A stretch of DNA of 64,000 bases from Bacteroidetes bacterium GWF2_41_31. Lineage in GTDB: Bacteria > Bacteroidota > Bacteroidia > Bacteroidales > F082. Within the stretch, counting starts at the first letter, position 1. The number at the start of each line of letters is the position of its first letter. The notes under the pieces are model-generated. The model was not told the origin of the DNA and ran no database searches. It was given only the letters and a program-made list of their open reading frames with translations. This document shows, one piece after another, positions 34,641-42,999 of this stretch. The translations under genes and the position numbers were made by a program. The stretch covers positions 124,001-188,000 of the forward strand of contig MEOL01000032.1 in assembly GCA_001769215.1 (NCBI GenBank). Reading direction: 5' to 3'.

Positions 34641-37376
34641 TCAATCCCCATTAAATTTAAACCCAAGCGATGGTTTATTTAAACTTTTCTGTGGTTCGAA
34701 CTCCTTCACATCTGCCAACATTACCGTAATCATGGCTTGTGAGGTACGTTGTGCCTGCGGCAAGTCGGCCATCCGCAATTCCTGGTTTCGGATGGATTTT
34801 TCCACCACCTTCCGCATGGAGCGGGCATTGCCAAAAAAACGGTTGCGGTTTTGGTATAGAAAAGCGATATAGACTTTCAGGTGTTGTTCTGCTTCAGCGT
34901 CGGGAGCCAGGCCCTTAATTTTAAACATGCCCTGAACAATGCTGTAAAGCTGACTTTCGTTGAAATCGTTAAATAAAAAAGTGTTGTCGAAACGTGATTC
35001 CAGTCCGGGGTTCGATTTCAGGAAGTCCTGCATATTTTCAGTGTAACCGGCCACAATCAGGCTAAAGTTGCCCCGTTGGTCTTCCATTTCTTTGATAAAA
35101 GCTGCCACAGCCTGCTTACCAAATTCGTTGTTTCTGCCCTCGGTAAGCGAATAGGCTTCATCGATAAACAGCACACCTCCCATCGCCTGTGCGATGAGTT
35201 CCTTGGTTTTAAGGGCCGTTTGTCCCACGAAACCTGCCACCAGTGAACTACCATCGGCATCCACCAGGTGCCCTCGCTCGAGTAAGCCCAATGCCTTGTA
35301 TATTTTCCCGATGATGCGGGCTACCGTGGTTTTTCCCGTTCCCGGATTACCGGTAAAAATGCTGTGCATCGAGAAGGCCTTCAACACATCGCGGTTCATT
35401 TCCTTGTAATAGCGGGTCAGCTTCACCAGTTCGTTGATTTCCTGTTTGATATTCTCCAGTCCCGTGAGTTTGTTGAGTTCATCAATGGCCAGTTTAAGCT
35501 GATCGTTGTCGATGGGGAGTTCCAATTTCTTTTTGGTGGATGTTTCCTCCATGTCTTCAATGTCTTCGGGCTGGATCACTGACAGGATATTTTTATTGAG
35601 TTTTTCGGGATCGTGTTGTTTAATGACCCGAACACCCATGTTCATTTTGGCCTCATCCACCAAAGCCGTTGCAAAACGGGCGTTTCCAAAGCTTTTATCG
35701 CGTTTGCGGTAGGCCGTTGTAACCAGTTTAAGCAACCGTTTCTGCGCTTCGGGGCTCAGTTTTACATCCTTCTTTTTAGCAGCGTATTGAGCAATCTCCA
35801 CCAGTTCATCCGGGGTATAATCCTCAAAATGGAAATAGTGCTTAAACCTCGATTTTAATCCGGGATTCGATTTTATAAACGTGTCCATTTCCTTTGGATA
35901 ACCGGCCACCATGATGGCCAAATCGCCCGCTCCGTCGCTCATTTCGGTAATGAGTGCTGCGATGGCCTCAGGTCCGAAATCGCTGCTCGCCCCTTCTTTA
36001 AACAGTGAGTAGGCTTCGTCGATGAACAAAATTCCGCCTCTGGCTTTTTCAATGGCCTCTTTGGTGTCTTTTCCCGTTTGACGAACAAAGCCGGAAATCA
36101 AGTTGTTGGCTTCCACTTCATGCACATGGCCTTTGGAAAGCAATCCCATCGAATGGAAAATTTTACCCAGCAACTTGACCACGGTGGTTTTTCCCGTTCC
36201 CGGATTTCCGGTGAAAACACTGTGCAAAATAATTTCATCCTCATCATGAAAACCGTTTTCCTTTCGAAATTGCAAAAAGCTCACATAATCAACATATTCT
36301 CGCACTTTGTTTTTAATGTTCTCCAGACCGATGAGGCCGTTCAAGTCAGCCAGAATTTCTGTCAAAGGACGGTCGTCAATTTCAATTTCAACATCCGATG
36401 GGGTTTCTTCATCCGAATTGTTTTCGGGTTCACCGGAAACTGTTTTTTCGCTGTCATCTGTTTCCTTGTTTTTCAGGTTTTGGGGAGAAACATGAGTGGG
36501 GTTGTACAATCCGGCCACATCTTCATTCAACAGGGCTTCATACTCGCTCATGCGTCTGGCAAAGGCTTCACCAACGGAAAACGGAATCACGGCTACGATG
36601 GTGTCCATAAATACCACTTCAATCCGGTAATTGTCTTCTATCCAGGTACCATTATTTTCAGATCCCCAGCCTGAGGTAATGGTAAAACATTCACCTACTC
36701 CCTCTTTAGGAGTGATGTGCACCATGGTGTCGGAGGTGCCGATAACCTGACCGGTATCGTCGATAAAGTTGAAAAACAATTCGCAAACCCAATCTTCGGT
36801 AATTTTATTCAAAAACCTCAGTTCTCCCATGATATACCGCGTTTCAGCGGACTTGAATGTTTTGAGATATTCACGGGATTTTTCATCTCGGTCGCCAGTC
36901 GGTGCTTCATAGGTTCTAAAGGTAATGGCTTCAAAATAGGGGTTGTTTTTTTCGGTTACCCGGTCGTAATCCTCAATAAAGAAGTCGGTGGTTCCAACTT
37001 CCTCTCCATCGATATCCGCTATCCACCTGTATTTACCAGGTTTCCAGTATTTTCCCCGTTCATCTTCGCCCCAGCCAAAAGAATAGGTAATGATGTTGTC
37101 CTCTTTCGGGATGGTGATTTCATCCTGTTTGATGCAGATTTCGTCGCCAATTGTGCTTCCGTTCATTTTAACTGCACGTAAATGAATACCTGCCTTCCAG
37201 TCATTTTCATCGAAAAGCTTGTTGTAAAAGGCCAGTTCGGTGCTCAGATAGGTGATTTCGTTCTTATCGAACACCTTCCTGAACTTGCGTTTGCTGCCCA
37301 TGGCACGATCCCAGGCATAGGATTGCAGACTTTTAAATTTAAAATTTTTCCCGTCTTTTGATTTCCCGAAAAGCAT
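34641..37376 (-). CDS. Double CbxX/CfxQ-type AAA+ ATPase
   Basis: Protein of 911 aa with two related AAA+ modules of the CbxX/CfxQ (SpoVK, RubisCO activase, EccA) type. Walker A GNPGTGKTT near 386 and 679, Walker B LFIDEAYSL near 450 and 736, and a GNAR-type helix (FGNARFA, FGNARSM) in each. In front are two similar beta-rich repeats (about 45-135 and 150-270) that share a W-G-(E/S) core and a conserved PGKYRW/EDNYRIEVVF strand, then an acidic linker (about 320-345). Such ATPases remodel or thread protein substrates. The N-terminal repeats look like a substrate- or partner-binding part. Cytoplasmic: there is no signal or membrane segment. A possible -7 box TAATTTTA (complement of 37410-37417) lies upstream. 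Confidence 0.82.
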   Translation of the reverse strand: MLFGKSKDGKNFKFKSLQSYAWDRAMGSKRKFRKVFDKNEITYLSTELAFYNKLFDENDWKAGIHLRAVKMNGSTIGDEICIKQDEITIPKEDNIITYSFGWGEDERGKYWKPGKYRWIADIDGEEVGTTDFFIEDYDRVTEKNNPYFEAITFRTYEAPTGDRDEKSREYLKTFKSAETRYIMGELRFLNKITEDWVCELFFNFIDDTGQVIGTSDTMVHITPKEGVGECFTITSGWGSENNGTWIEDNYRIEVVFMDTIVAVIPFSVGEAFARRMSEYEALLNEDVAGLYNPTHVSPQNLKNKETDDSEKTVSGEPENNSDEETPSDVEIEIDDRPLTEILADLNGLIGLENIKNKVREYVDYVSFLQFRKENGFHDEDEIILHSVFTGNPGTGKTTVVKLLGKIFHSMGLLSKGHVHEVEANNLISGFVRQTGKDTKEAIEKARGGILFIDEAYSLFKEGASSDFGPEAIAALITEMSDGAGDLAIMVAGYPKEMDTFIKSNPGLKSRFKHYFHFEDYTPDELVEIAQYAAKKKDVKLSPEAQKRLLKLVTTAYRKRDKSFGNARFATALVDEAKMNMGVRVIKQHDPEKLNKNILSVIQPEDIEDMEETSTKKKLELPIDNDQLKLAIDELNKLTGLENIKQEINELVKLTRYYKEMNRDVLKAFSMHSIFTGNPGTGKTTVARIIGKIYKALGLLERGHLVDADGSSLVAGFVGQTALKTKELIAQAMGGVLFIDEAYSLTEGRNNEFGKQAVAAFIKEMEDQRGNFSLIVAGYTENMQDFLKSNPGLESRFDNTFLFNDFNESQLYSIVQGMFKIKGLAPDAEAEQHLKVYIAFLYQNRNRFFGNARSMRKVVEKSIRNQELRMADLPQAQRTSQAMITVMLADVKEFEPQKSLNKPSLGFKFNGD

Positions 37377-37475
37377 ATCAAATTGAATTTTAAGAGGTTT
37401 TTTACCGGATAAAATTACAAAAGAATGCCATTGATCCTACCAATAATAAAGGTTTCCTTCATCAGATAGCAGTTA

Positions 37476-37507
37476 TTGACTTTCTGTGCTCAAAATGTGT
37501 ATTTTTG
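37476..37507 (+). promoter_or_regulatory. Promoter of the endonuclease/phosphatase-like gene
   Basis: -33 TTG at 37476-37478 and -7 TATTTTTG at 37500-37507 with a 21-bp spacer; the ATG follows 17 bp later. Confidence 0.7.
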
Positions 37508-37524
37508 GGGGATAACTCAGCAAC

Positions 37525-38805
37525 ATGAACAAGATTCTACTTTGTATCATTCTGATCGCCAGCTTAAATCTTTTTTCGCAGGATACGCTGACTTTTATGC
37601 AATATAACCTGCTGAATTATGGTAATTACACCGATTATTGTACTTCGCTCAACAATAACATCGAAGATAAAGATCAATATATCAGCACCATCGTACAATA
37701 TGTACAACCGGATGTGTTTACGGTAAATGAAGTGGCGGGATCGGAAGCCATTCACCAGCATTTGCTCGATCAGGCGGTAAATGCCGATGGATCGGACAAA
37801 TACAAAATGGCCAACTTTATTCATATAGCGTCTCCCTATCTGGTCAACCTTTTGTTTTACGATCACCACAAATTAACCCTGCATTCGCATGTGATTGCCC
37901 AAAGTTTAATACGCGATGTGGATGTTTACAGACTGTATTACAACTCAAACGACCTTGAAAGTGGCGATACGGCTTTTGTGGTTTGTGTTGTTGCCCATTT
38001 AAAGGCAGGCAATACTTCAGCGGATGCTGATAAACGAAATACCATGGCACAAAACACCATGACCTTTTTAGAAAATGAGGGTGATGACGAAAACTATCAG
38101 TTGAGTGGCGATTTTAATGTGTACACCAGTTCCGAAGAGGCTTACCAGACATTTACCCAATATTCGAATGCCTCCTTGCGGTTTAGCGATCCCATCGACA
38201 AACCAGGTGCATGGAATAACAATTCTGCATTTGCGGCTTACCATACCCAAAGCACCCATTCAACTTCATCCGGGTGTCCCTCAACTGGCGGCATGGACGA
38301 CCGGTTTGATTTTATACTGATGTCGAATAACCTTAAATTTGGTGTTAAACACCTGACCTATGTTCCTGGTTCGTATCATGCGGTGGGACAGGACGGCCTT
38401 CATTTCAACAAGGATATCACGGCATCACCAACCAACGCAAGTGTGCCTCCCGATGTGTTGACAGCACTTTTCGGAAATTCAGATCACCTTCCGGTGACCC
38501 TGAAACTGGCCGTGGACAAAACCCTTGGTATTTCAGACTGGCTTGCCGGCGATTTTCAGGATATCCGGTTTATCAACCCTGTTTCATCCATAATCAGGTT
38601 AACAATAACCACAGCGGAACCAACCAGACTTTATGTGGATTTATTTAATCTTTGCGGGAAAGAGGTTTTTAAACACACCGAAAATCTGATCTCCGGACAA
38701 AACCAACTCGACCTTCACGTGGAAGGAATACCTGCCGGGATGTATTTAATGAAAATGAACGGGGAAAATAAACAAACAGTAACCAGGAAGCTGGTGATCA
38801 ACTAA
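37525..38805 (+). CDS. Secreted endonuclease/exonuclease/phosphatase-fold protein with T9SS domain
   Basis: Exported protein of 426 aa: signal peptide (about 1-18), then the EEP fold with FMQYNLLNYG, TVNEVAG (metal-binding Glu), LSGDFNVYTS and FGNSDHLPV (the C-terminal DH motif). The fold comprises nucleases, sphingomyelinases and phosphodiesterases, so the substrate is open. The C-terminus (about 350-426) is a type A T9SS sorting domain with LHVEGIPAGMYLM and a final KLVIN. It would act outside the cell, for example in feeding on extracellular DNA or lipids. Its stop codon overlaps the stop of the convergent gene by 4 bp (CTAA). Confidence 0.85.
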   Translation: MNKILLCIILIASLNLFSQDTLTFMQYNLLNYGNYTDYCTSLNNNIEDKDQYISTIVQYVQPDVFTVNEVAGSEAIHQHLLDQAVNADGSDKYKMANFIHIASPYLVNLLFYDHHKLTLHSHVIAQSLIRDVDVYRLYYNSNDLESGDTAFVVCVVAHLKAGNTSADADKRNTMAQNTMTFLENEGDDENYQLSGDFNVYTSSEEAYQTFTQYSNASLRFSDPIDKPGAWNNNSAFAAYHTQSTHSTSSGCPSTGGMDDRFDFILMSNNLKFGVKHLTYVPGSYHAVGQDGLHFNKDITASPTNASVPPDVLTALFGNSDHLPVTLKLAVDKTLGISDWLAGDFQDIRFINPVSSIIRLTITTAEPTRLYVDLFNLCGKEVFKHTENLISGQNQLDLHVEGIPAGMYLMKMNGENKQTVTRKLVIN

Positions 38806-39431
38806 AAAGAGGTGGACTGTTTTTTTTCGTTGTAATAATCAATCCCTTTTTGAGTACCAATGCTCATCACAAAGTTGTCAAACATTTGATTGAAGAGGGT
38901 ATTAAACGAAAACTGTTCAGGCGGAAAACTGACCGGATCATGAATATCCAGCAAGCGGCTGATGTACCTGCGGGCAACGAGTTCAATGCTTAAATCATCG
39001 CGGTACATGCCCTGACTGATCCCTTTACGCATGTTTACCTGTATCTTTTCGTTGATAAACGCAATCCGTTTATCCAGGTGTTTTTGATAGACTTTAGGAT
39101 GCTTGTATTTATAATCGTGCGTAACAGAAGGACTCAGATTACGAAATTTGGCCGACATTTCCTTACTCACGGTAAACAAGATGTCGATGGCATCCTCATT
39201 TCCATCGAAGTTGTAATCCTTAAAAATGACCTCGAACATGTTCCGCTCATTCTCAAGAATGAGTGTCACAAGTTGTTCATCTGAATCGATTCGATACTTA
39301 CGAAGCTCGGTCTCAAATTCAGGTATGGCAAGGAGTTTATCCAATGTAACAGCCTCCGTACCTTGTAGGTTGGTCATGTTTCTAATGGTAGTAATAAACT
39401 GATTTAACTCCTTTTTCACTTCCTTATCCAA
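38802..39431 (-). CDS. TetR/AcrR-like protein with a degraded helix-turn-helix
   Basis: A 209-aa protein whose residues 75-200 resemble the ligand-binding domain of Bacteroidota TetR regulators (AIDILFTVSKEMS, then GISQGMYRDDLSIELVARRY). The region where the DNA-binding helices belong (VTLDKLLAIPEFETELRKY) has the right length and flanking Val-Thr and DEQLV, but lacks the Gly-Val-Ser turn and Tyr-x-Tyr signature. It may no longer bind DNA in the usual way, or may only dimerise. A second possibility is an unrelated all-helical protein. The gene has no close partner. Confidence 0.6.
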   Translation of the reverse strand: MDKEVKKELNQFITTIRNMTNLQGTEAVTLDKLLAIPEFETELRKYRIDSDEQLVTLILENERNMFEVIFKDYNFDGNEDAIDILFTVSKEMSAKFRNLSPSVTHDYKYKHPKVYQKHLDKRIAFINEKIQVNMRKGISQGMYRDDLSIELVARRYISRLLDIHDPVSFPPEQFSFNTLFNQMFDNFVMSIGTQKGIDYYNEKKQSTSF

Positions 39432-39666
39432 ATTCTATATTATCGACAAAAGTAGAAAAATAGTATTTACTTGTTAAGCCAATATTAAAATAGTTCTTAA
39501 TAAAACAGATAATTCACTATATATCAGTAATTAAAGACGTTTAATCATCCTTTTCATAATGCAATGGCATCAACAGGGAGTCATTGATGTCAGGTTTAGC
39601 GGGAGAGTAGTGAAGGTGACAACGCCATTCAAATTGATTATTTTACTGCTGCCATCAAAATGACCA

Positions 39667-39703
39667 GTTGATTTCAATCCACTGATCTATACTGGAAATC
39701 AAC
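39667..39703. repeat. Inverted repeat 90 bp upstream of trpS
   Basis: GTTGATTTC (39667-39675) and GAAATCAAC (39695-39703) are perfect complements with a 19-nt loop. It lies upstream of the predicted trpS start of transcription, so it could be an operator but not an attenuator. Confidence 0.45.
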
Positions 39704-39783
39704 AAGATGGTTCATGTTCAGTTCAATACAGAAGCACGAATATTGCCTGCATCAGGGTCTGTTTACAATAACCTGCTTTTTAC

Positions 39784-39791
39784 TACTTTTG
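39784..39791 (+). promoter_or_regulatory. -7 promoter element (TACTTTTG) of trpS
   Basis: Perfect TAnnTTTG 4 nt before the ATG, with a GTTTAC-type -33 candidate at 39761-39766. Predicts a leaderless trpS mRNA. Confidence 0.6.
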
Positions 39792-39795
39792 CCGC

Positions 39796-40812
39796 ATGGA
39801 AAAGAAAGAAATTGTACTGAGTGGCATCAGGCCCACCGGCAACTTACACCTGGGTAACTACTTTGGTGCTGTAAAGAATTTTGTTAAGATGCAGGAAACA
39901 CATACCTGTTTCTTTTTTATTGCTGATTATCACTCGCTTACCACACATCCTACACCCGGAAACCTGCAACAAAATGTACGTCAGGTGCTTGTGGAATACC
40001 TGGCCGCCGGCCTCGATCCTGAAAAGGCTACCCTTTATCTGCAAAGCGATCTCCCGGAAACGGCCGAACTTTACCTTTTCCTGAATATGAATGCATACAT
40101 GGGCGAACTCGAAAGAGTAACTACTTTTAAGGAAAAAGCCCGTAAGCAACCCGATAACATCAACGCGGGACTGTTAACATACCCCACGCTGATGGCGGCC
40201 GATATCATCATTCATAAGGCCAATAAAGTGCCTGTTGGGAAAGATCAGGAACAAAACCTGGAAATGGCCCGTACCTTTGCCCGCCGTTTTAACCATATGT
40301 ATCATGTAGATTTTTTCCCACAACCTTCTGCCTTTAATTTTGGCGAAGAGCTGGTTAAAATTCCCGGACTCGATGGCTCCGGAAAAATGGGTAAATCCGA
40401 AGGAGAAGGCAATGCCATTTTCTTAATGGACGATCCAAAAGTACTGCGCAAAAAGGTGATGCGTGCGGTCAGCGATAGCGGACCGACCGAGATGAACCAG
40501 GTGAAACCAGAGCCCATCGAAAACCTGTTTTCGCTGCTAAAAGTAGTATCACAACCCGATGTAATGGACTATTTCAACGATCAGTACAACAACTGCAACA
40601 TCCGTTATGGTGATTTAAAAAAGCAACTTGCTGATGACATGATTGCCTTTACCGAACCTTTTAGGGACAAAATTGCCGAGCTAACTGCCGATCAGGATTA
40701 TATTACCCGCGTGATGAACCGGGGTGCCGAAAAAGCCCGTGAGAGCGGACGCCATACCGTAGAAGAAGTTCGTCAGATTATTGGTTTCAGAAAATACTAC
40801 CCGTTCACTTGA
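39796..40812 (+). CDS. trpS: Tryptophanyl-tRNA synthetase
   Basis: Class I aminoacyl-tRNA synthetase of 338 aa that charges tRNA-Trp. The HIGH-equivalent is NLHLGN (about 16-21) and the KMSKS-equivalent is GKMGKSEG (about 196-203), within the usual TrpRS length. The start is fixed by a promoter whose -7 box ends 4 nt before the ATG. It overlaps hflX by 4 bp, so both are co-transcribed. Confidence 0.95.
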   Translation: MEKKEIVLSGIRPTGNLHLGNYFGAVKNFVKMQETHTCFFFIADYHSLTTHPTPGNLQQNVRQVLVEYLAAGLDPEKATLYLQSDLPETAELYLFLNMNAYMGELERVTTFKEKARKQPDNINAGLLTYPTLMAADIIIHKANKVPVGKDQEQNLEMARTFARRFNHMYHVDFFPQPSAFNFGEELVKIPGLDGSGKMGKSEGEGNAIFLMDDPKVLRKKVMRAVSDSGPTEMNQVKPEPIENLFSLLKVVSQPDVMDYFNDQYNNCNIRYGDLKKQLADDMIAFTEPFRDKIAELTADQDYITRVMNRGAEKARESGRHTVEEVRQIIGFRKYYPFT

Positions 40813-41996
40813 TAGAAAAAAACACATTTCAGAAAATAGCCGAAAGAACCATCCTGGTTGGTTTAATCACCCGTGAAACAGATAAGGAAAAAGCCAATGA
40901 ATACCTGGATGAATTGTCCTTTTTGGTGGATACGGCGGGTGGAATTCCTGTCAACAGGTTTATTCAGGCACTCGACACTCCCAATCCAAAGACCTTTGTC
41001 GGCACCGGTAAACTGGAAGAAATAAAAGCCTACATCGAAGCCGCAGAAATTGACTTGGTGGTTTTTGATGATGAACTAAGCCCATCGCAACTGCGAAATG
41101 TGGAAAGAGAACTGGAATGCAAAGTTCTCGACCGAACTAACCTCATCCTGGATATTTTTGCCAAGCGAGCCCAAACTGCCCATGCAAAGGTACAGGTAGA
41201 GCTGGCTCAATACCAATACCTGCTGCCACGACTCACCGGTATGTGGACCCACCTTGAACGGCAAAAGGGAGGGATCGGCCTGCGTGGTCCCGGAGAAACG
41301 GAAATTGAAACCGATCGGCGTATTATCAGGGACAAAATCGCCTTACTCAAAAAGCGGTTAATTGATATCGACAAGCAAATGGCCACCCAGCGAAAAAACC
41401 GCGGAAGTATGATCAGGGTGGCACTGGTAGGATATACTAATGTGGGAAAATCCACTTTGATGAACCTGTTGAGCAAATCTGAGATTTTTGCAGAGAACAA
41501 ACTCTTCGCCACACTTGATACCACTGTCCGTAAGGTAGTAATAGAGAACCTGCCTTTTTTGTTGTCGGATACCGTTGGGTTTATACGCAAATTGCCTCAT
41601 AGTCTGGTGGAGTCGTTTAAATCGACCCTCGACGAGGTGCGTGAATCAGACATCCTGCTTCACGTGGTGGATATTTCGCATCCTGAGTTTGAAGATCAGA
41701 TACAAACCGTTTCTCAAACACTTACCGAAATTGGTGCAGGAGATAAGCCAATCATCATGGTGTTTAACAAGGTAGATGCCTATACCGTTTTAAAGCAGGA
41801 ATCAGATGATTTTGATGAGAACCATCCATTGACTCTTGAGGAGTTGAAACAAACCTGGATGGCCAAAGAAAATCACCCGTGCATTTTTATTTCGGCTAAA
41901 ACAAAAGAACAGTTCGACGAGTTGAAAGAGCTGTTATACAACGAAATAAAGGTGGTTCACGCCATTCGCTATCCTTACAACAATTTTCTTTATTAA
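40809..41996 (+). CDS. hflX: GTPase HflX
   Basis: Ribosome-associated GTPase of 395 aa that splits or rescues stalled ribosomes, especially under stress. The HflX N-terminal domain contains FVGTGKLEEI (about 63-72) and the GGIGLRGPGETEIETDRR segment. G1 is GYTNVGKST (208-216), G3 DTVGFIRKLPH and G4 NKVD. The start codon is TTG at 40809, overlapping the trpS stop codon (TTGA), which implies coupled translation. It ends one base before the stop codon of the convergent lipoprotein gene. Confidence 0.95.
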   Translation: MIEKNTFQKIAERTILVGLITRETDKEKANEYLDELSFLVDTAGGIPVNRFIQALDTPNPKTFVGTGKLEEIKAYIEAAEIDLVVFDDELSPSQLRNVERELECKVLDRTNLILDIFAKRAQTAHAKVQVELAQYQYLLPRLTGMWTHLERQKGGIGLRGPGETEIETDRRIIRDKIALLKKRLIDIDKQMATQRKNRGSMIRVALVGYTNVGKSTLMNLLSKSEIFAENKLFATLDTTVRKVVIENLPFLLSDTVGFIRKLPHSLVESFKSTLDEVRESDILLHVVDISHPEFEDQIQTVSQTLTEIGAGDKPIIMVFNKVDAYTVLKQESDDFDENHPLTLEELKQTWMAKENHPCIFISAKTKEQFDELKELLYNEIKVVHAIRYPYNNFLY

Positions 41997-41997
41997 G

Positions 41998-42843
41998 CTA
42001 TTTGTGTTCTTGGGGTTTCGATGGATTGCAATAAATATCCACCGCTTTTACCGCTTCCGGATTTCCCATTTCAGCTGCTTTTTTCCAGTCAGTACAAGCC
42101 TGGTCATTTTGTTTGGTGTAAAAAAAGGCGAGACCCCGGTTCATATAGGCCTTGTCATTATTTGGTTCATATCGTATCGAGTTGGTCAAATCGGAGATGG
42201 AAGCCGCGTAATCTTTTAGCTGTCCGGAAACTGTACCCCGGTTGTAGTAGGCAAGACCGTATTTGGGGGCTACCTGAATGGCCCGGTTATAATAATCCAT
42301 TGCTTTTGCCAAATCACCCCGCTTGAAATAAATCATGCCCACACCAACCAGCGAGCCTGAATCGGAAGGATTGTATTTGATCGCGTCCTCATAATAAGAT
42401 AAGGCCAGATCGGCTTGCCCTTGCATGGCGTAAATTTTACCTAAATTAAAATAGGCCTTATCGTTGTTTGGATCCAGCTCCAGAACCTGAATAAAAGACT
42501 TAATAGCCTCGGTCATATTTTCTTCGCGGTAGTATTGCAACCCATTGTTAAAAGCAGTTTTTGCCCTGCGTTTTTCAAGAATTTTCTCTTTCTCTTCAGG
42601 AGTTAGATCTGTGTCATCGCCTTTAGTTACTGGTGTTTCCGCCATATTGACCTCCATTGGTTTTGAACCGCCAGAATTAGGTTGAAAGGTAATGATGGCT
42701 TCTTGATCGTCTGTTGATGTTGTTACCACGGCATCGCCTTGTTTTTCAGGAGGCACTGTTTTTCCCGGTTTGTCTTTAATTTCTGATTGGCAAGCCATTA
42801 AGAGTACAAATCCGATGAGGACGGTGGTAAAAAAATATTTCAT
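41998..42843 (-). CDS. TPR-repeat lipoprotein
   Basis: Lipoprotein of 281 aa with a signal peptide and lipobox (VLLMAC, Cys about 18), a low-complexity linker, and five TPR-type units (about 120-260; NDKAYFNLGKIYAMQGQADLA and similar). The open frame extends 21 codons further upstream, but the start at 42843 is preferred since it gives the signal peptide and a TAnnTTTG promoter lies just upstream at 42860-42867. Protein-protein contacts in the envelope are likely; the partner is unknown. Confidence 0.8.
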   Translation of the reverse strand: MKYFFTTVLIGFVLLMACQSEIKDKPGKTVPPEKQGDAVVTTSTDDQEAIITFQPNSGGSKPMEVNMAETPVTKGDDTDLTPEEKEKILEKRRAKTAFNNGLQYYREENMTEAIKSFIQVLELDPNNDKAYFNLGKIYAMQGQADLALSYYEDAIKYNPSDSGSLVGVGMIYFKRGDLAKAMDYYNRAIQVAPKYGLAYYNRGTVSGQLKDYAASISDLTNSIRYEPNNDKAYMNRGLAFFYTKQNDQACTDWKKAAEMGNPEAVKAVDIYCNPSKPQEHK

Positions 42844-42859
42844 TTTCAATAAATTTTGG

Positions 42860-42867
42860 CAAAGATA
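42860..42867 (-). promoter_or_regulatory. -7 promoter element (TATCTTTG) of TPR lipoprotein
   Basis: Complement of 42860-42867 is a perfect TAnnTTTG, 16 bp before the chosen ATG. It lies inside the longer open frame and so supports the shorter start. Confidence 0.55.
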
Positions 42868-42999
42868 ACAATGATCAAAGGGATGATGGTCGTTACTTTC
42901 GGCCAAATTGATAATTTTTGTTAAAGTATTTTACTGATCAAAACCAAAGGTGTAAAAAAAATACGATTTTTACCGTTTTAAACTTGAATAAACTATTTC

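Larger units (their letters stand above)
39432..39795. other. Noncoding gap between TetR-like gene and trpS
   Basis: The 364-bp gap holds no credible gene or tRNA. It contains a 9-bp inverted repeat with a long loop (39667-39703) and the promoter of trpS (39784-39791). Confidence 0.5.

Noticed and set aside
36078-36674. 198-codon open frame on the plus strand
   Set aside because: Antisense to the double AAA+ ATPase gene; no motif, promoter or ribosome site.
39432-39795. T-box or leader-peptide attenuator for trpS
   Set aside because: The predicted promoter ends 4 nt before the ATG, leaving no leader; no T-box or Trp-rich peptide was seen.
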